NCBI RefSeq assembly: GCF_033118175.1
Contig: NC_083692.1
Span: 19,402,501-19,466,500, forward strand
DNA: 64,000 nucleotides
Direction: 5' to 3'
Origin: Dama dama
Taxonomy: Eukaryota; Chordata; Mammalia; Artiodactyla; Cervidae
Each line of letters begins with the position of its first letter. The stretch's first letter is position 1. The notes beneath the pieces were generated by a model that searched no databases, had not been told where the DNA came from, and saw only the letters and a list, made by a program, of their open reading frames with translations. The position numbers were made by a program, and so were the translations under genes. Positions 22,291 to 33,880 of this stretch are shown piece after piece.

Positions 22291-22421
22291 TTGGATGGCA
22301 TCGCTAACTCAATGGACATGAGTTTGAGCAAACTCCAGGAGACAGTGAAGGACAGGGAAGCCTGGCGTGCTGTAGTCCATGGGGTTGCAAAGAGTCGGAC
22401 ACGACTGAGCGACTGAACAAC
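22291..22421 (+). mobile_element. BovB LINE, 131-bp 3' end
   Basis: 5'-truncated sense BovB starting 'ttggatggcatcgctaactc' and ending 'gactgagcgactgaacaac'. Only gttatg is repeated near the flanks, so a target duplication is uncertain. Confidence 0.88.
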
Positions 22422-23069
22422 TCATGCGTTATGAGCCATATGGTAACCCGGCAAATTCACTCCAGTTGCTGAAACTGCTTCTTTTCAGGAAGGTTCTTGA
22501 AAGGCTTAGAACTGCTACCTGAAATGTAAGTTTTAGGGATTCCCCCTCCCCAAAGCATCTCCTTTTTTCAGGAACAGAAAATTCTAATTACCACATCCCC
22601 TGTAAAAGGAGTACACCCATCCCCACCACCTTACACTTTTTATTGAATGCAATTTAGAGCTTAGGGAGCTTTTGAGTGAAAATCAGACATCAATGAGATT
22701 TCTGATTTTCCACAATCTGCTCACTGGACGATTCCTCTTATAACTTCAGTTACAGCTGCTCCTCTTTGGAATGGGTCAAAGCCTGGCAGGTGGAGAGTCA
22801 AAAGTCCTTCCATCTAGTCCTGACTTTGGGTTGTAAACAATCGCAGTGCAGGGTGCTTCTAGAAGGCAGAGAGACAGAGGCCTTCCCATCCAGTCCCAGC
22901 AACTTTCTAAAGAGGGACCTCCAAGTCTTAAAAGGAGTTGAATTGAAGTAGTTAGTTTTGGCTTGCCCTCTCTTCCTTGATCACCAGCACAACAAGCTAG
23001 AAGCAACATCTATAGAATAACAGCAAACATAGCTTCACACATGGCTCCCTCACAAAAGCACTCCCGAAT
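22422..23069. other. Single-copy DNA
   Basis: No recognised repeat or gene. Confidence 0.4.
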
Positions 23070-23210
23070 TCCGCATCTCCAGGCAGTTATTATTTTACTT
23101 TACAGATGGGAAAATTAAGACCTAGAGAGTTGACATAGTAAGACCCTGCAAGAACTAGGAGTTGGAGATCAGACCCAAGCCTGGAGTTTGCACTTCTAAG
23201 AGCAGAGGGG
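23070..23210 (-). repeat. MIR SINE, antisense
   Basis: 'ctttacagatgggaaaatta', 'gagagttgacatagtaagac' and the 'agatcagacccaagcctgga' end are antisense MIR. Confidence 0.75.
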
Positions 23211-23339
23211 TCCTATTCAAAGTGGACTTTTAAGGATGATGTGACCCTATTGGAGCTCATGATCATGTCTTTTGATGGATGACTTTCACATCCTGGGCTT
23301 GGGCAATTTGTCTGGTTAGAACATGATCTTTGGTGAGGA

Positions 23340-23870
23340 CATGTGTACAAGGAGTTTATTGCTATTTTGTATGTAATGGCCAAGAATTAAAACTCAGTGA
23401 ACACCTGTCAGTATGGAAATGGTCTGGTAGCAATGGTACCTTCATCCTGTGGGTCATTACAGAACCATTAAAAGGATTTGGGCAACATATGACAGAATAA
23501 ACAAGAGGGAGAAGAGCATATACCTCTCCCCAAACCCCTATTAATGTATGTTTGTGTGTAAAATTATTTACATGGGTATGAGGAAAAACATGGAAGAACA
23601 CAGACTGAAATATTAACATGGGCCACGTGGGGAAAGCAGGGTCAGAGTTGGGGTGCTGATGTGGGAAGACAGAATATAGGAAAAGAGTGTAAGTGATAAA
23701 ATGCATTTGAATAAATTTTATATTTATACACACATATGCATAAACAAACTCATAAAAAGTATATGCATAAATAAAAAATTCAAGCAAACAAAAGAGTGGT
23801 TCCAACAAGAATAAGGCTGTGAAACCTATATGGGTCAGATAGCTTGGCAAGAATGAGAGCTCAGTTCTGT
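23340..23870 (+). repeat. Old L1 3' region
   Basis: Sense L1M-type 3' sequence: 'atggccaagaattaaaactc', 'tcattacagaaccattaaaa', 'aaaacatggaagaacacaga' and an AT-rich end with 'aagagtggttccaac'. No open frame on the sense strand. Confidence 0.6.
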
Positions 23871-24029
23871 GGCCAAAGGCTCTACCCTCCAGGTCAGTTC
23901 TGTTGCAAGTGAAGGCCATGGGTCAGAAGGGGTCAGGGAAAATGTGTGGGTGGCTGAGCACAGACACCCTGCTGTGCCTGGCAAACCGATACTTACAGGT
24001 ACAATCTTTGAAGAGTCTATTACATATTG

Positions 24030-24180
24030 GCATTTTCATACCTTCTCGCAGCTATCTTTATCCCCATTTTACAGATGAGGAAAACTGAGAGCAAACACTC
24101 TCAGTCACATAGTGAGTGAGTGGTGCTGAGATTCAAGTCCAGGCCAGCGTCTAGGACTCCTGCTTTTTAGGCCTCATCAC
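24030..24180 (-). repeat. MIR SINE, antisense
   Basis: 'atccccattttacagatgag' and 'ctgagattcaagtccaggcc' mark antisense MIR. Confidence 0.8.
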
Positions 24181-25525
24181 AACTTGGAGTTCACATCCCG
24201 CCGCTTTTAATGAGATGATCAGGGCCGGCCTGCTTTGATCTGAACTGAGATTTCTGCAGGGCCTGTCTCACAGATGTGTGTCCTAAAGGATGGGTTTCGC
24301 AACTGAAGCCAGGCGAGCCACCATCTAGTGAATCTTTCCTGTGTGTACTTACTGGCCTGGTTTTGGATGACAGAGTTTCTTACCTGTGCGAACGCAAAGC
24401 TGTCTGTTTGGGCTTCTGTTCCCAGGGGAGCAGGGCTCCATGGAAAAGTAGGGCACCTGGACACCTACCTGAGGACAGGTGAAAGGCAGGCTGGCTTGTT
24501 TAAAAGGAGGACAGTGTTAGCAAGTCTGACATCTGGCCCCCGAACCATATCAGCAATGTTTTTGGGAATAAATGCTTGGGCTTTCATGGGGATCTGTCTC
24601 CTACCTCTTCTCACTGCCCGCCTTTCCCCCTCAACACCCCGCCCCAGCCCTACTAAACACAAAAGAACTAACAGTGGTGGCTTGTTTGGTGGCTTGGTAA
24701 TGTGGCTTCCACCTAAATCCCTGAGCGCCTGTGCTGTCACCAAGGGTCCCTGAAAGTGAATCCGTAAGATAAAAATCTCAGTTCTGCATATCAATGTCAC
24801 CTGGGATGACCTTTCTCTATCCTTTACCTTGGTTTCCTCATTCATAAAATTGGCATTGGATTTTTTTTCCTGTTTAAGATAAAAAGAATATATTCATGAT
24901 GTATAATTTTTTTTTAAACACAAAAAACATGTTATAGATCCAGTAAGATGAAGTCAGCTCTCTATGTTAGTTTTTTGGCTGAAAGTAACCATGCTGCTGA
25001 TGCCAACAGTAATCGCCATTTTTTATGTAATAAGTCTGGACGTTTCCAGTGCTATAGGACTCCTGTTTTGTACTGGGTGCTGTGTCTTAACAATGTCATC
25101 GATGACTTCCAGAAGCGGTCCTGTTGCCTAAAGGTTAAGTTGACCGCAGAGGGTGAGCCGGCTGCAGGAACGGCCTTCCTGGGCCCTGCTGCCGTTCAGC
25201 GTGGCAGATGGCCGCCATTTCCCTGGTGGGGCTGCAGCAGCTGGAGCTTGCGCTGCCTGCCGCCTTCCTTCACTGCTGGCAGAAGCCCCTCGGATCCCAC
25301 AGCGGAGGACGAAAAGAGGAGAAAGCATACAGCCAGCTGTTGTGTTCACTTGAGGGTTTTGGGCGAGGCTCGCTCATGCCTGGGTTTTTGCTCTCTGCCC
25401 ACAGGTTGTAGACTGAGCCTCGTGGCTGGGGACAAACTGCCTGGTCTCTCAGAACCTTGGTTTCTCTCTTTCTAGTGTAGCAAAGGCGTTAGGATGGGCC
25501 TGTGTGACTGTCATCATTGTGAACA
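24181..25525. other. Single-copy block with a CpG-dense patch and a 175-codon frame
   Basis: From 25139 to about 25320 there are about eleven CpG dinucleotides, far above the surroundings, including gatggccgccattt, which resembles a YY1 site. An ATG-started frame of 175 codons runs 24948-25475 on the plus strand through this patch. I recognise no protein family in it; the frame has many Cys, Pro and Ser residues typical of chance G+C-rich frames. A MIR trace lies at 24800-24860. Treated as non-coding unless transcripts or conservation show otherwise. Confidence 0.4.
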
Positions 25526-25529
25526 GTCA

Positions 25530-25620
25530 TCCTGTTATTAGTTCCTTGAAGACTGGGACTCTAGTACCTGGTGCAGTGCTTGGCACACAGTAGGGACCCA
25601 AAGAAATGCTTTTCATTGGT
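25530..25620 (+). repeat. L2 LINE tail
   Basis: 'ccttgaagactgggactcta' then 'gcagtgcttggcacacagta' is the L2 3' terminus. Confidence 0.7.
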
Positions 25621-25624
25621 ATGG

Positions 25625-27249
25625 AACCCCCGGAGCTCCATGGCTAGACAGTGTGGGAAGTAATCAATTAGGAAATATTTTCCTTTGCTCTTTTGCATTC
25701 TTCAGTGCATGACAAGTGGGGGGTTTGTATGTCTTTTCCTCCATCTTTCTTCTTTGCCTTCATTTTACTTAAAAAGTGATTGCCTTCTGCCCTGTTGAGT
25801 AGAGCTGACAGGACCTTGTCACACATCCCAGTCCTGTTTGCATTTCTGAGAGCTGGTGAAATCTGTGCTCTGCGTAAAGGTAGGGAGAGATTGACCAGCT
25901 TGGGAGGAGAGCTTCTCTGTGTCCTGGGAGCCACTCCTAACTCTTCCCTACCTCTATTAGGTCTGTAGAGACTTCTGAGGTCCCGGACACTGTAGCTTAC
26001 CCAGGTCTAGATTAAGACAAGGACTGGAGCTCCCAGTGGGCTCCCAGGCATTGGATTGGAGGATGTCCTTTAGAGAAAAGGAAAAAAAAAAAGCACCTCG
26101 ATGGAATGATAAAAGGAATGACATCACAGTAGGCATGGCAACTGCAGGGTATCATAATCTCCCCATGAGGTGGTCAGAACCCCAAGGGAAGACCTGGTTT
26201 CTTTGTGCTCTGCTTCTCGTTGGGCGGACAGGGACAGGGAGGCATGGGGGAGGGGTTGCTTACCCAAGGGCTGGAAGAGGCCAGAGGTTTTGCTTTTCAC
26301 TCCAGAACTGCCTCCCTGCTCTGACGGTCTCTCCGGGCTGGTCAGGTGCCACCTAGAAGCATTTTCATTCTCTCACTTTATTATCCAGTGTTACCCTGGG
26401 AGTTTGGTGCGAGAGGGGGAGCAAAAAGAGAGAGAGACGCATATCATTGGAGAGGGAAGTAGCGATGAAATTATCGTCAGGAAGTTCTGTGGAACCCTGG
26501 AGCTCCAACCTCAGGCTCTGCTGCCCGGAGGCTCCGAGCTCCTCTGATAAACTCACAGTCCGTCTTCTGTCCCACTCTTGGCTTCTCCGGGCCTTGACTT
26601 CTGCAGCCGACGGTGTTGAGCTGGCTGTCGACCATGTAAGTTGTGCTAATTTCAAAATCACTTGTGTCCAAAGCCCAAAGAGATGTAGAGCCACTGCCCG
26701 GGGCACCGTGTGAACTGCTGTATATGCGGTGAGCACCGTGAGCTGCTGTATTGCTGTGAATTCTGCCGCTCTGGACAGCTTGGAATGCTGGCTCACCAGG
26801 CCGTCTGGAAACACACTGCAGGGGTGTTGGGTGTTCAATAAGGGGCAGGAACCAAAAGGTTGCCAACTGGGGACTTCTGGGTACCCTGCACCCAGAAATC
26901 ATTTCTTTTTTCTGTCTTCTTGGAGTAACAATGCCCCAGGTCATGCCTTGATGCTGTCTCTCTGTAGGTCTGGTCTGCTGGCTTGGCATTTTAGGGTCTT
27001 AGCAGTGAGGCAGCCTCCCCAAGGCGGGAGTAGCTATCAAGAGGCGCCTGTTCCTTCTCTACTCATCAGCAGAGCCCCCACCCCCAGCCTATGGACATTT
27101 GAAGACATTTAAGAGTCTTTTGAGAAGCATGCTCTTTGGCTTCTTTAGTTAGAATGGAGTTTCGGTTTCTTTAGTCAGAATATCTGGGCAAGTTGGAGAA
27201 ATTACCTGCCCAGCTTCTCTTGCCTATGGGAACTTTGTAAAGTGAGTTT
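25625..27249. other. Single-copy block, about 1.6 kb, several open frames
   Basis: No repeat recognised. CpG is moderately enriched at 26460-26740. An ATG-started minus-strand frame of 170 codons spans 26477-26989, and other frames on both strands are open across the same DNA. A strong splice-donor match (catgtaagtt) occurs at 26633-26642 on the plus strand. A short imperfect duplication (gcaccgtgtgaactgctgta / gcaccgtgagctgctgtatt) lies at 26703-26752. No protein family is recognised, so no gene is called. Confidence 0.4.
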
Positions 27250-28490
27250 ATTGTCTAAAATTTCTTTTACTGAGATAAAATTCCTGTAATATAAAGTTCA
27301 CCATTTTAACCATGTACAATTAATTGGGTTCTTTTAGCATTTTATTTTATAAATTATTTATTTATTTAAACAGTAAGGAGTAAAAAAGAATAAAAGCAGA
27401 AGTATGTCATTCTTCTACCTGAAAACAAAGTAATTTCTTACATTTATATCCAGTCAATGTTCAAATATTGATTTTTCGTATTTTAAAGTTGTGCAATTGA
27501 GCGGTCTCAGTATATTCAGTGTTGTACAAACATTACCACTATCTAATTTCAGAACATTTCATTACCCTAGAAAGAAATCTCTTACCCAAAAGCAGTCACT
27601 TCTCATTCTCCCCTCCCCTAGGCCCTGGTAACCATGAATCTGCTTTCTGTATCTATGGATTTCCTTGGTTTGAATATGTCATATAAATGGAATCAGACAA
27701 TATATGTGGCCTTTTGTGTCTGGGGTCTTTTACTTAACATGTTTTCAGTGTCTAACCATATTGTAGCATGTTTTTCCTTTTTCTGGTAGAATAATATTCC
27801 AATGTGTGAATATTTTATTTATCCATTCATCAGTTGATAGACATTTGGTCTGTTTCCACGTTTTGGCTATTATGAATAATGCTAATATGAGCATTCAAGT
27901 ATAAGTTTTCATGTGGGCATATGTTTTTAGCTGTATGCCTAGGAGTGGAATTGCTGGGTTGTATAATAATTCTATACTTAATTTTTTGAGAAACAGCCAA
28001 ACTATTTTCATTTAAAAATTATTTTTATTTACTTAAAAAAATTGTTTTAATTTGTTGAAATTTTTTTTTTGGCCACACCATGTGGCACATGGGATCTTTG
28101 TCCTTCAACCAGGGATTGAACTTACATCCACTACAGAAGGACTGTGGAATCTTAACCACTGGGTCGCAAGGGAAGTCCTGCCAAACTGCTTTTCGAGTGG
28201 CTGCACCATTTTACATCCTACCAGTGGTATATGAGGGTTCAATTTTTCCACATCCTTGCTGACACTTGCAAATATCTTTATGATTATGGCTCATCCTAGT
28301 AGATAAAAAGCGATACCTCATTGTGGTTTTGAGTTGCATTTCTCTGATGATTAATGATGCTAGGTACTTTCATGTGCTTATTGACCATTTGTATATATTC
28401 TTTGGAGAAATAGCCATTGAAATTCTTTGCCCATGTTGTAATTGGGTTGTTTGTCTTGTTGTTAAGAAATGAGTTTATTTTAATACATCA
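27250..28490 (-). repeat. Old L1, antisense ORF2/3' region
   Basis: A long antisense L1 series: 'accatgaatctgctttctgt', 'ccattcatcagttgatagac', 'gcctaggagtggaattgctg', 'ttccacatccttgctgacac' and 'attgggttgtttgtcttgtt'. Interrupted by a CHR SINE at 28004-28179. Confidence 0.85.
28004..28179 (-). mobile_element. CHR-type SINE in old L1
   Basis: Antisense, with 'ttggccacaccatgtggcac', 'caaccagggattgaactta' and 'tcgcaagggaagtcct'. The flanks repeat gccaaact at 27996-28003 and 28180-28187, with further imperfect matching beyond. Confidence 0.88.
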
Positions 28491-28679
28491 TTGCTCCTTC
28501 CTCGACTCTAGCATAGTGTGACCAGCCTGTGGAAGATAAAGTTTACTGGGTCACTTAAAAGCAGACTGAGGTCTCTGTTTCTTAGGCCAGTCAATGTTCT
28601 TTGGGGTGGGGGAGTGCTCCTCTTCCTTGCCCACCCTTAAAACACTTCAGTTCCCCAGAGTTTCTTAATTCAATTCTTG

Positions 28680-29335
28680 TTTTGCTCTCAGTTTCTCTCT
28701 AGTTTGACCACATCCACACCCATGACATCATGACTATATATATGCTGATTACTCTCAAATGCATATGTCTAATCCAGATTTCTCTCTGGGGCTCCACATT
28801 TACATATCCAGGTGAAACCTCAGCATATTCAGAACTTGCTACATTCCTCTGCAAAACCTTCTCCTGGACTCCCCACCTGGATGAGCAGCGGCCGCATCTT
28901 CCAAGTCAGCGGAGCTGGAAGTCACCTTGGACTCCTGTCTGTCAGGCACGTCTGCCCTCTTCCTCTCAAGGACTGTCCCTTTGCTTTCTTTAATAGCCCT
29001 CTCTAATTTGTCCTCAGTTCTTCACTCCCACTCTAACTGTTCAGATCTTTGTCATTCCAATTAGACTCCCTGGTTTTGAGTTACTGCCATCCATCCTCTG
29101 CTGGAGTGATCCAATTATATCCCTCCCATCTTAAAACCCAGTGCTGCCTTGTTGCCACCCTCCACCCCTGAAATAAACATCTTGTTCCTTTGTCCAGCAT
29201 ACAGGCCCTCCTAGATCTGATCTCTACCTATCTTTCCAATCTCATATTCTTCTGCTCCTTCTCCCTTCAACTCTTACTTTGATCATAAAGAATTCTTTCA
29301 AGTTTCTTGAATGGGTTGCATTCTCTCAAACCTTC
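28680..29335 (+). repeat. L2 LINE, sense, distal ORF and 3' region
   Basis: The series 'tatatgctgattactctcaa', 'ttggactcctgtctgtcagg', 'taaaacccagtgctgccttg' and 'catgccttgaatgccactct' follows the sense L2 order. Reading frame destroyed. Confidence 0.65.
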
Positions 29336-31259
29336 ATGCCTTGAATGCCACTCTATTGGCATGGGTTTCATATGTGTGGTCAAGGGTAGAGTTTTAAGGA
29401 TCCCATATGATCCAAATTAAAAACTGCTTTGAATAGAGAACGTGGTGACTGTGGGTCAAATGTGGATTTTGATTCAAGAATTTATATGAAAGCATTTCCA
29501 TACTGAATAGAAATTAAACTGCATTCTCTTGTATGAATGAACCTCATATATTGAAAAGAGGATGAACCTCTTTTGGATTCTGACTTTGCTCCATCCATAA
29601 CTTGTTGTAGCTAGTTATTTTCTGAAACAAAACCACCGTGATACATAATGTGACAAGCATATGTGTATTTGGGGAGCTGATGGGACAAAATATTTGAAAT
29701 CAGTTATGAATCTCAAGGTTGCTGAGCACCAGCATCACATATTTTTTGGAGCCCTACACCACTATTCTCTGGGAGGTCTTACAACTTTTTCTAAGGATGT
29801 TAGTCCTTAGATAGAGAAACTGTGAAACTGAGGGAGTGAATCCTGATTCCTTCCAAATCACTAAAACAAATTAATTTAGATTATGAACTAGTGCTTTCTC
29901 TCCCTGAAATTTTTACTTGGAAAAATCTCACACCTTCTGAAAAGTTACCAGAATGGTAAGATGAACATCTCTGTTGTTTGCTTAGGGTCACCGTTTACTA
30001 GCATTTGGCCCCAATGGTTTCCTGTCTCCCTTCCCATTATATGCACATGTGCCTCTCTCCAGGACCCTCCGGCCCCCAAATGGTGTTTACAGTTCTCTTT
30101 GTGTTTTGGTCATAGTATCAAATGGTCTGGAGAAGACAGATGATTCAGGATGGAGCAAAGAAGGGAGTTGCTAGAGTCTCGCGCAGAAGGTGATTTATTC
30201 TCTTAACAGTTTCCAAATGGATGGAGAAGCCATGAGACTAGATCAGTAGCCCCTTCTGAGAACTTGTTAAACCTTTCCTCATCTGAGGCTGCAGATGTGA
30301 TCGACTATGTTTTCAGGACGGGTGAGGTTTAGTTCATAACACACCTTCCTCTTCTCTGGGTATGTCTTGGAGCCCCCAGCAAAGCCATGTGCCGAAACCG
30401 AAGCCTCAAGCTCTCAGCTCGGCGCCGCCTGGAGCACGCTGGGATGGCCCTGAGCAGATTCCTTTCTCTCTCCGAACCTCAGTTTCCCTGTCTGTAAAAT
30501 GAGAGCTTGAGTCAACTACTCTTTAAGTCCCCTCCTTGTGATTATGTCCCATGACCCTCTGATGGTGAGAAAACCTTCATCCTTTGGGAAATTGTCAGAA
30601 GATAGATATTTTATGTACGTGTGAGGTGAGCCCCAGAAATTTATGATGGCTGGGTTTTGGCCAGGACCTTGTCTGGTTTATAACAAGGACTGTTTCCCCC
30701 CTTGCAAGAGCCACCAGTGCTCTGTCTGCTGAGGCAGGAGGGGCTTGGCGGGGCTGGAGAGGCAGGGTGAACTCTGACCCCTGTGTCAGCGTCTCTCCAC
30801 CTCCCCTTCCTTTGAGGTTGCCTGCTTGTTTAGTTTGTCGCGCCCTTGTTTCCCACACCCTTTTATGGCTACTTTTGTTCAAGGATACTGCCACCTCCTT
30901 TTTCTGTCCCTGGCCTGCCTCCAGTTTAAATATCTCAAGGAGGACGGCAGCAACCTGACGAAATGGGTGACTTTAATGGTGGACCTGAGCAAGGCTGCAT
31001 TCTCATACTCGCGGGGCGGGGAGGGGGGCAAGAGTTAGTCAAAGTCCAGGTAGCGGATGGATGGCGATACTAATCATTAGAGGATTTCCCCAGAGTTCTT
31101 ATCCACAGAAGCAGGGGTCTTGGAGAGGCCAGACTTCATTTATGGGTTTACTCTCCATGGGGAGATTTTGAGAAAGTTCTTGTAACATAGGGAAGAACTT
31201 AGGTGTGGTGCGGTTGGGGAAAGGAACTGGTGACAGCAGGGTGTGATTGTGGGGGGGGT
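29336..31259. other. Mostly single-copy DNA, about 1.9 kb
   Basis: A MIR trace (gaacctcagtttccctgtct) lies at 30450-30540, and 29930-30120 could be a faint old L1. A CpG cluster (six in about 50 bases) sits at 30390-30440 next to the MIR trace. A 36-codon ATG frame crosses it and runs into MIR, so I do not call it coding. Confidence 0.4.
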
Positions 31260-31540
31260 TCATCTATTTCTTCAATAAATGTTCATTGAAGAACTTCTAC
31301 ATTATATGCAAGATCCCTTTACCCAGAACATCCTAAATCTGGGTCACCATCCATATGTGCCAGATGCTTTGCTATGTGCTATAGAAGAGGTATAGAAATA
31401 ACATTCAGTTCAGTTCAGTTGCTCAGTCGTGTCTGACTCTTTGCGATCCCATGAATCGCAGCACGCCAGGCCTCCCTGTCCATCACAAACATTAGAGGTA
31501 TAGAAATAATATTAGTCATTGTCATACCCCCTCTCTCCCG
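31260..31540 (-). repeat. L2 LINE tail, antisense
   Basis: 'ttcttcaataaatgttcatt' and 'catatgtgccagatgctttg' mark the antisense L2 terminus, split by a 92-bp BovB insertion. Confidence 0.6.
31402..31493 (-). mobile_element. BovB LINE, 92-bp 3' end
   Basis: Antisense, starting 'cattcagttcagttcagttg' and truncated at 'cctccctgtccatcac'. A perfect 16-bp target duplication agaggtatagaaataa lies at 31386-31401 and 31494-31509. This is an unusually clear short BovB insertion. Confidence 0.95.
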
Positions 31541-31544
31541 ACAA

Positions 31545-31735
31545 TCACGTGCCAGGCATGTTGCTAAGTGGGTTACATCGAGTCCGCTTAATCCTCCCAA
31601 CTCTGACAGGAGGTCCTGCAAGAGAGGAAAGGGAGGTTTAGAGCAGGCACTCACTCAAGGTCAGGCAGTGAGTAAGAAGCAATTGAGATTTGAGGTCAAG
31701 TCTGATGTCAAATCGCATCTTCTTAACCTCTCCTT
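31545..31735 (-). repeat. MIR SINE, antisense
   Basis: 'acgtgccaggcatgttgcta', 'gaaagggaggtttagagcag' and 'ctcaaggtcaggcagtgagt' follow antisense MIR order. Confidence 0.75.
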
Positions 31736-31849
31736 CCTCAAAGCTGGTTTAGGGACTGGTGCCAGTTTGTGAGGAGGTTTTCACCGCTCTAAAATATAAG
31801 GGTAATAAATTGATAACTAGTTTGTTAATAAGCCTGCCTTTATTTAATT

Positions 31850-32096
31850 CACTGGTTCTCAGCTGAGATGATCTTGCCCCCCGGGGCTGTTTGGCAGGGC
31901 CTGGAGGCCTTGTTTGGTTCTCATAACTTGGGAGTGCTGCAGGCATCTCCGGAGCAGTTGCCAGAGATGTTGCAGACCATCTCACGGGGTACAGGATGAC
32001 TCCCCAACAACACCCCCCTGCATCCCTGCCTGCCCCCACACACAGCAAAGCCTTATCTGGCCCCAAGTGTCAATTGTGCTCAGTCAAGAAACTCTG
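31850..32096 (+). mobile_element. MER20-type hAT-Charlie element
   Basis: Starts cactggttctcagctgagat and ends 'agtcaagaaactctg', with the middle blocks 'tgtttggttctcataacttg' and 'ccttatctggccccaagtgt', in MER20 order. Flanked by 8-bp repeats atttaatt (31842-31849) and attttatt (32097-32104), 7 of 8 matching, as expected for an old hAT insertion. Confidence 0.8.
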
Positions 32097-32186
32097 ATTT
32101 TATTTGAAGGATTATCCCTAATCTTAAAACTATATTATTCTGACCTGTGCAATATGTATTAAATGTCCTTTCTTTTAAGAACCTGG

Positions 32187-32381
32187 ATGGTAAAGCATCT
32201 GCCTGCAATGCGGGAGACCCGGGTTCAATCTCTGGGTTGGGAAGATACCCTGGAGAAGGAAATGGCTCCCCACTCCAGTACTCTTGCCTGGAAAATCCCA
32301 TGGACGGAGGAGCCTGGTAGGCTATAATCTGTGGGGTCACAAAGAGTCGGACACGACTGAGCGACTTCACTTTTCTTTCTC
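32187..32381 (+). mobile_element. 5'-truncated Bov-tA SINE
   Basis: Lacks the first about 20 bases and starts atggtaaagcatctgcctgc. A perfect 13-bp target duplication tttaagaacctgg lies at 32174-32186 and 32382-32394. Confidence 0.95.
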
Positions 32382-32394
32382 TTTAAGAACCTGG

Positions 32395-33009
32395 GTACTA
32401 GATGGCAGTTGGGTTTTAGAATGTCCTTAGCTGGCAAAGTAAAAAAACTTGACAGGACTATGGTGATGCCTGTAATTTTTTTTTTCTGTTGTTGTTAAAA
32501 GTTTCCTGAACTTTGAAATCCAAGCATCTAAGAACTGCTCAATCTAGGTGTGATTTAAAAAATACTGTTTGTTAAGGATTAAAGAAGAAAACAGTCTCAC
32601 ATTGCAGTGAAGGCAATGCCTAAGGCCCCCTTGGGGCTCCTGGATTTGATTGACTCACTAACATTCGTTGACCCCTTGGTTGTTAGGACTGTGCCAGGCC
32701 CTTTGGGAGGTCAAAGGAATTTTGCATTCATGGGCTTGTCATCTCTGTAGGGTGAAAAGCGAACCTGCCTGAAACAAGCAGGGAACAAGGAAACAGCTTG
32801 GCAGATAATGATGGCTAAGTCATGGGTTGATGCTAACATGGCAAGCCAAGGGGTTTCTACTGGGAAGAATTTTAGGTTCCTGGTGTGGGTCTGTCCTCAA
32901 GTAGTCTATGTGACCTTAGGCAAAGCACTGAATTTCTCTGCCTTTTGCTTTCTTATTGGTTTCCTGTCTTGGCTGAGCTCACATGAGAAAGCCTCCTTTT
33001 CCTCCTGCC
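32395..33009. other. Single-copy DNA with an L2 trace
   Basis: 'ggactgtgccaggccctttg' at about 32685 suggests a decayed antisense L2 tail across 32655-32790. No gene seen. Confidence 0.4.
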
Positions 33010-33575
33010 TCTAATGGGACACCCAGTCCTGTCTATTCTATTCTGGAAATGTCTCCAGAGCCTGCTGAGTCTCTCCCTATTCCAGTGCATTCTCTACTCA
33101 GCAGTCAGAATAATCTTGCTAAAATATAAATCTGATCACATCACCTGCCTCTGCTTAAAACCCTCGGTGGTTTCCTCGTTGCCCTCAGGACAAAGTCCAA
33201 GCTCCTTGCTCTATGGTCGGGGCCCAGCCCACCTCTTTAGTCTTGTTTCTCAGGCTGTGCCGCTCACCCCCACTCATGCCTTAGTCTGGACACAGCAGAC
33301 TGCTTACTCTTCTCTGAGCACAAACAGCAGGCCCACCTCCCTGGAACTTCCTTTCTTCTGTTTTCCTCTTGGCAAAATCTTTTAAGGTCAGTCATCTCCT
33401 CCAGAAGCTGCCCCAAATCCTGGAGAACAGAGCATGTGTCCATCTCTATCCCCCACCGGACTGTGAAGCTGCTGAAGGGGGGCCCATGTCAGCGTTGCTC
33501 TGTCTTGTAAATTTCATACCCCGCGTGGTACTAGCACGTGGCCGGTGCTCAACCGTTGCTGAGTAGAAAACAAAT
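33010..33575 (+). repeat. L2 LINE 3' end, sense
   Basis: A well-preserved L2 order: 'atctgatcacatcacctgcc', 'caggacaaagtccaagctcc', 'gactgtgaagctgctgaagg' and 'cgtggccggtgctcaaccgt'. Any open frame across it is fortuitous. Confidence 0.8.
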
Positions 33576-33825
33576 GGAGAGAGGAGGAGAAATTTCAAGT
33601 GGAGATAACAGTGTTTATTCTTTGTTACCACCCAAGGTTACTTGTGGTATGAACATGAGATAATATTTATTGAAGAACTGAAAAATAAGAGGCTAAGCAG
33701 ACGCAAAAGAATGTATTCATCATTAGTTTCAAAAGGCGACATTGTTAACTTTGTAACCATGGGTGAAAAAACCTTAGAATTCCCTCCATCATATCACCCT
33801 TAATGTATATGCACGTGTGTTTATG

Positions 33826-33826
<1 letters not shown>
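33576..33826. other. Single-copy DNA
   Basis: No recognised repeat or gene before the microsatellite. Confidence 0.4.

Positions 33827-33877
<51 letters not shown>
33827..33877 (+). repeat. (AC)n microsatellite, about 25 units
   Basis: Uninterrupted dinucleotide run of about 51 bases. Pure runs of this length are usually polymorphic in length between individuals. Confidence 0.97.

Positions 33878-33880
<3 letters not shown>

Noticed and set aside
23362..23919. 185-codon open frame on the minus strand
   Set aside because: It is antisense to an old L1 3' region, AT-rich, with no family resemblance.
30385..30500. 36-codon ATG frame with a CpG-rich start
   Set aside because: It runs into a MIR relic, is very short, and has no splice or family support.
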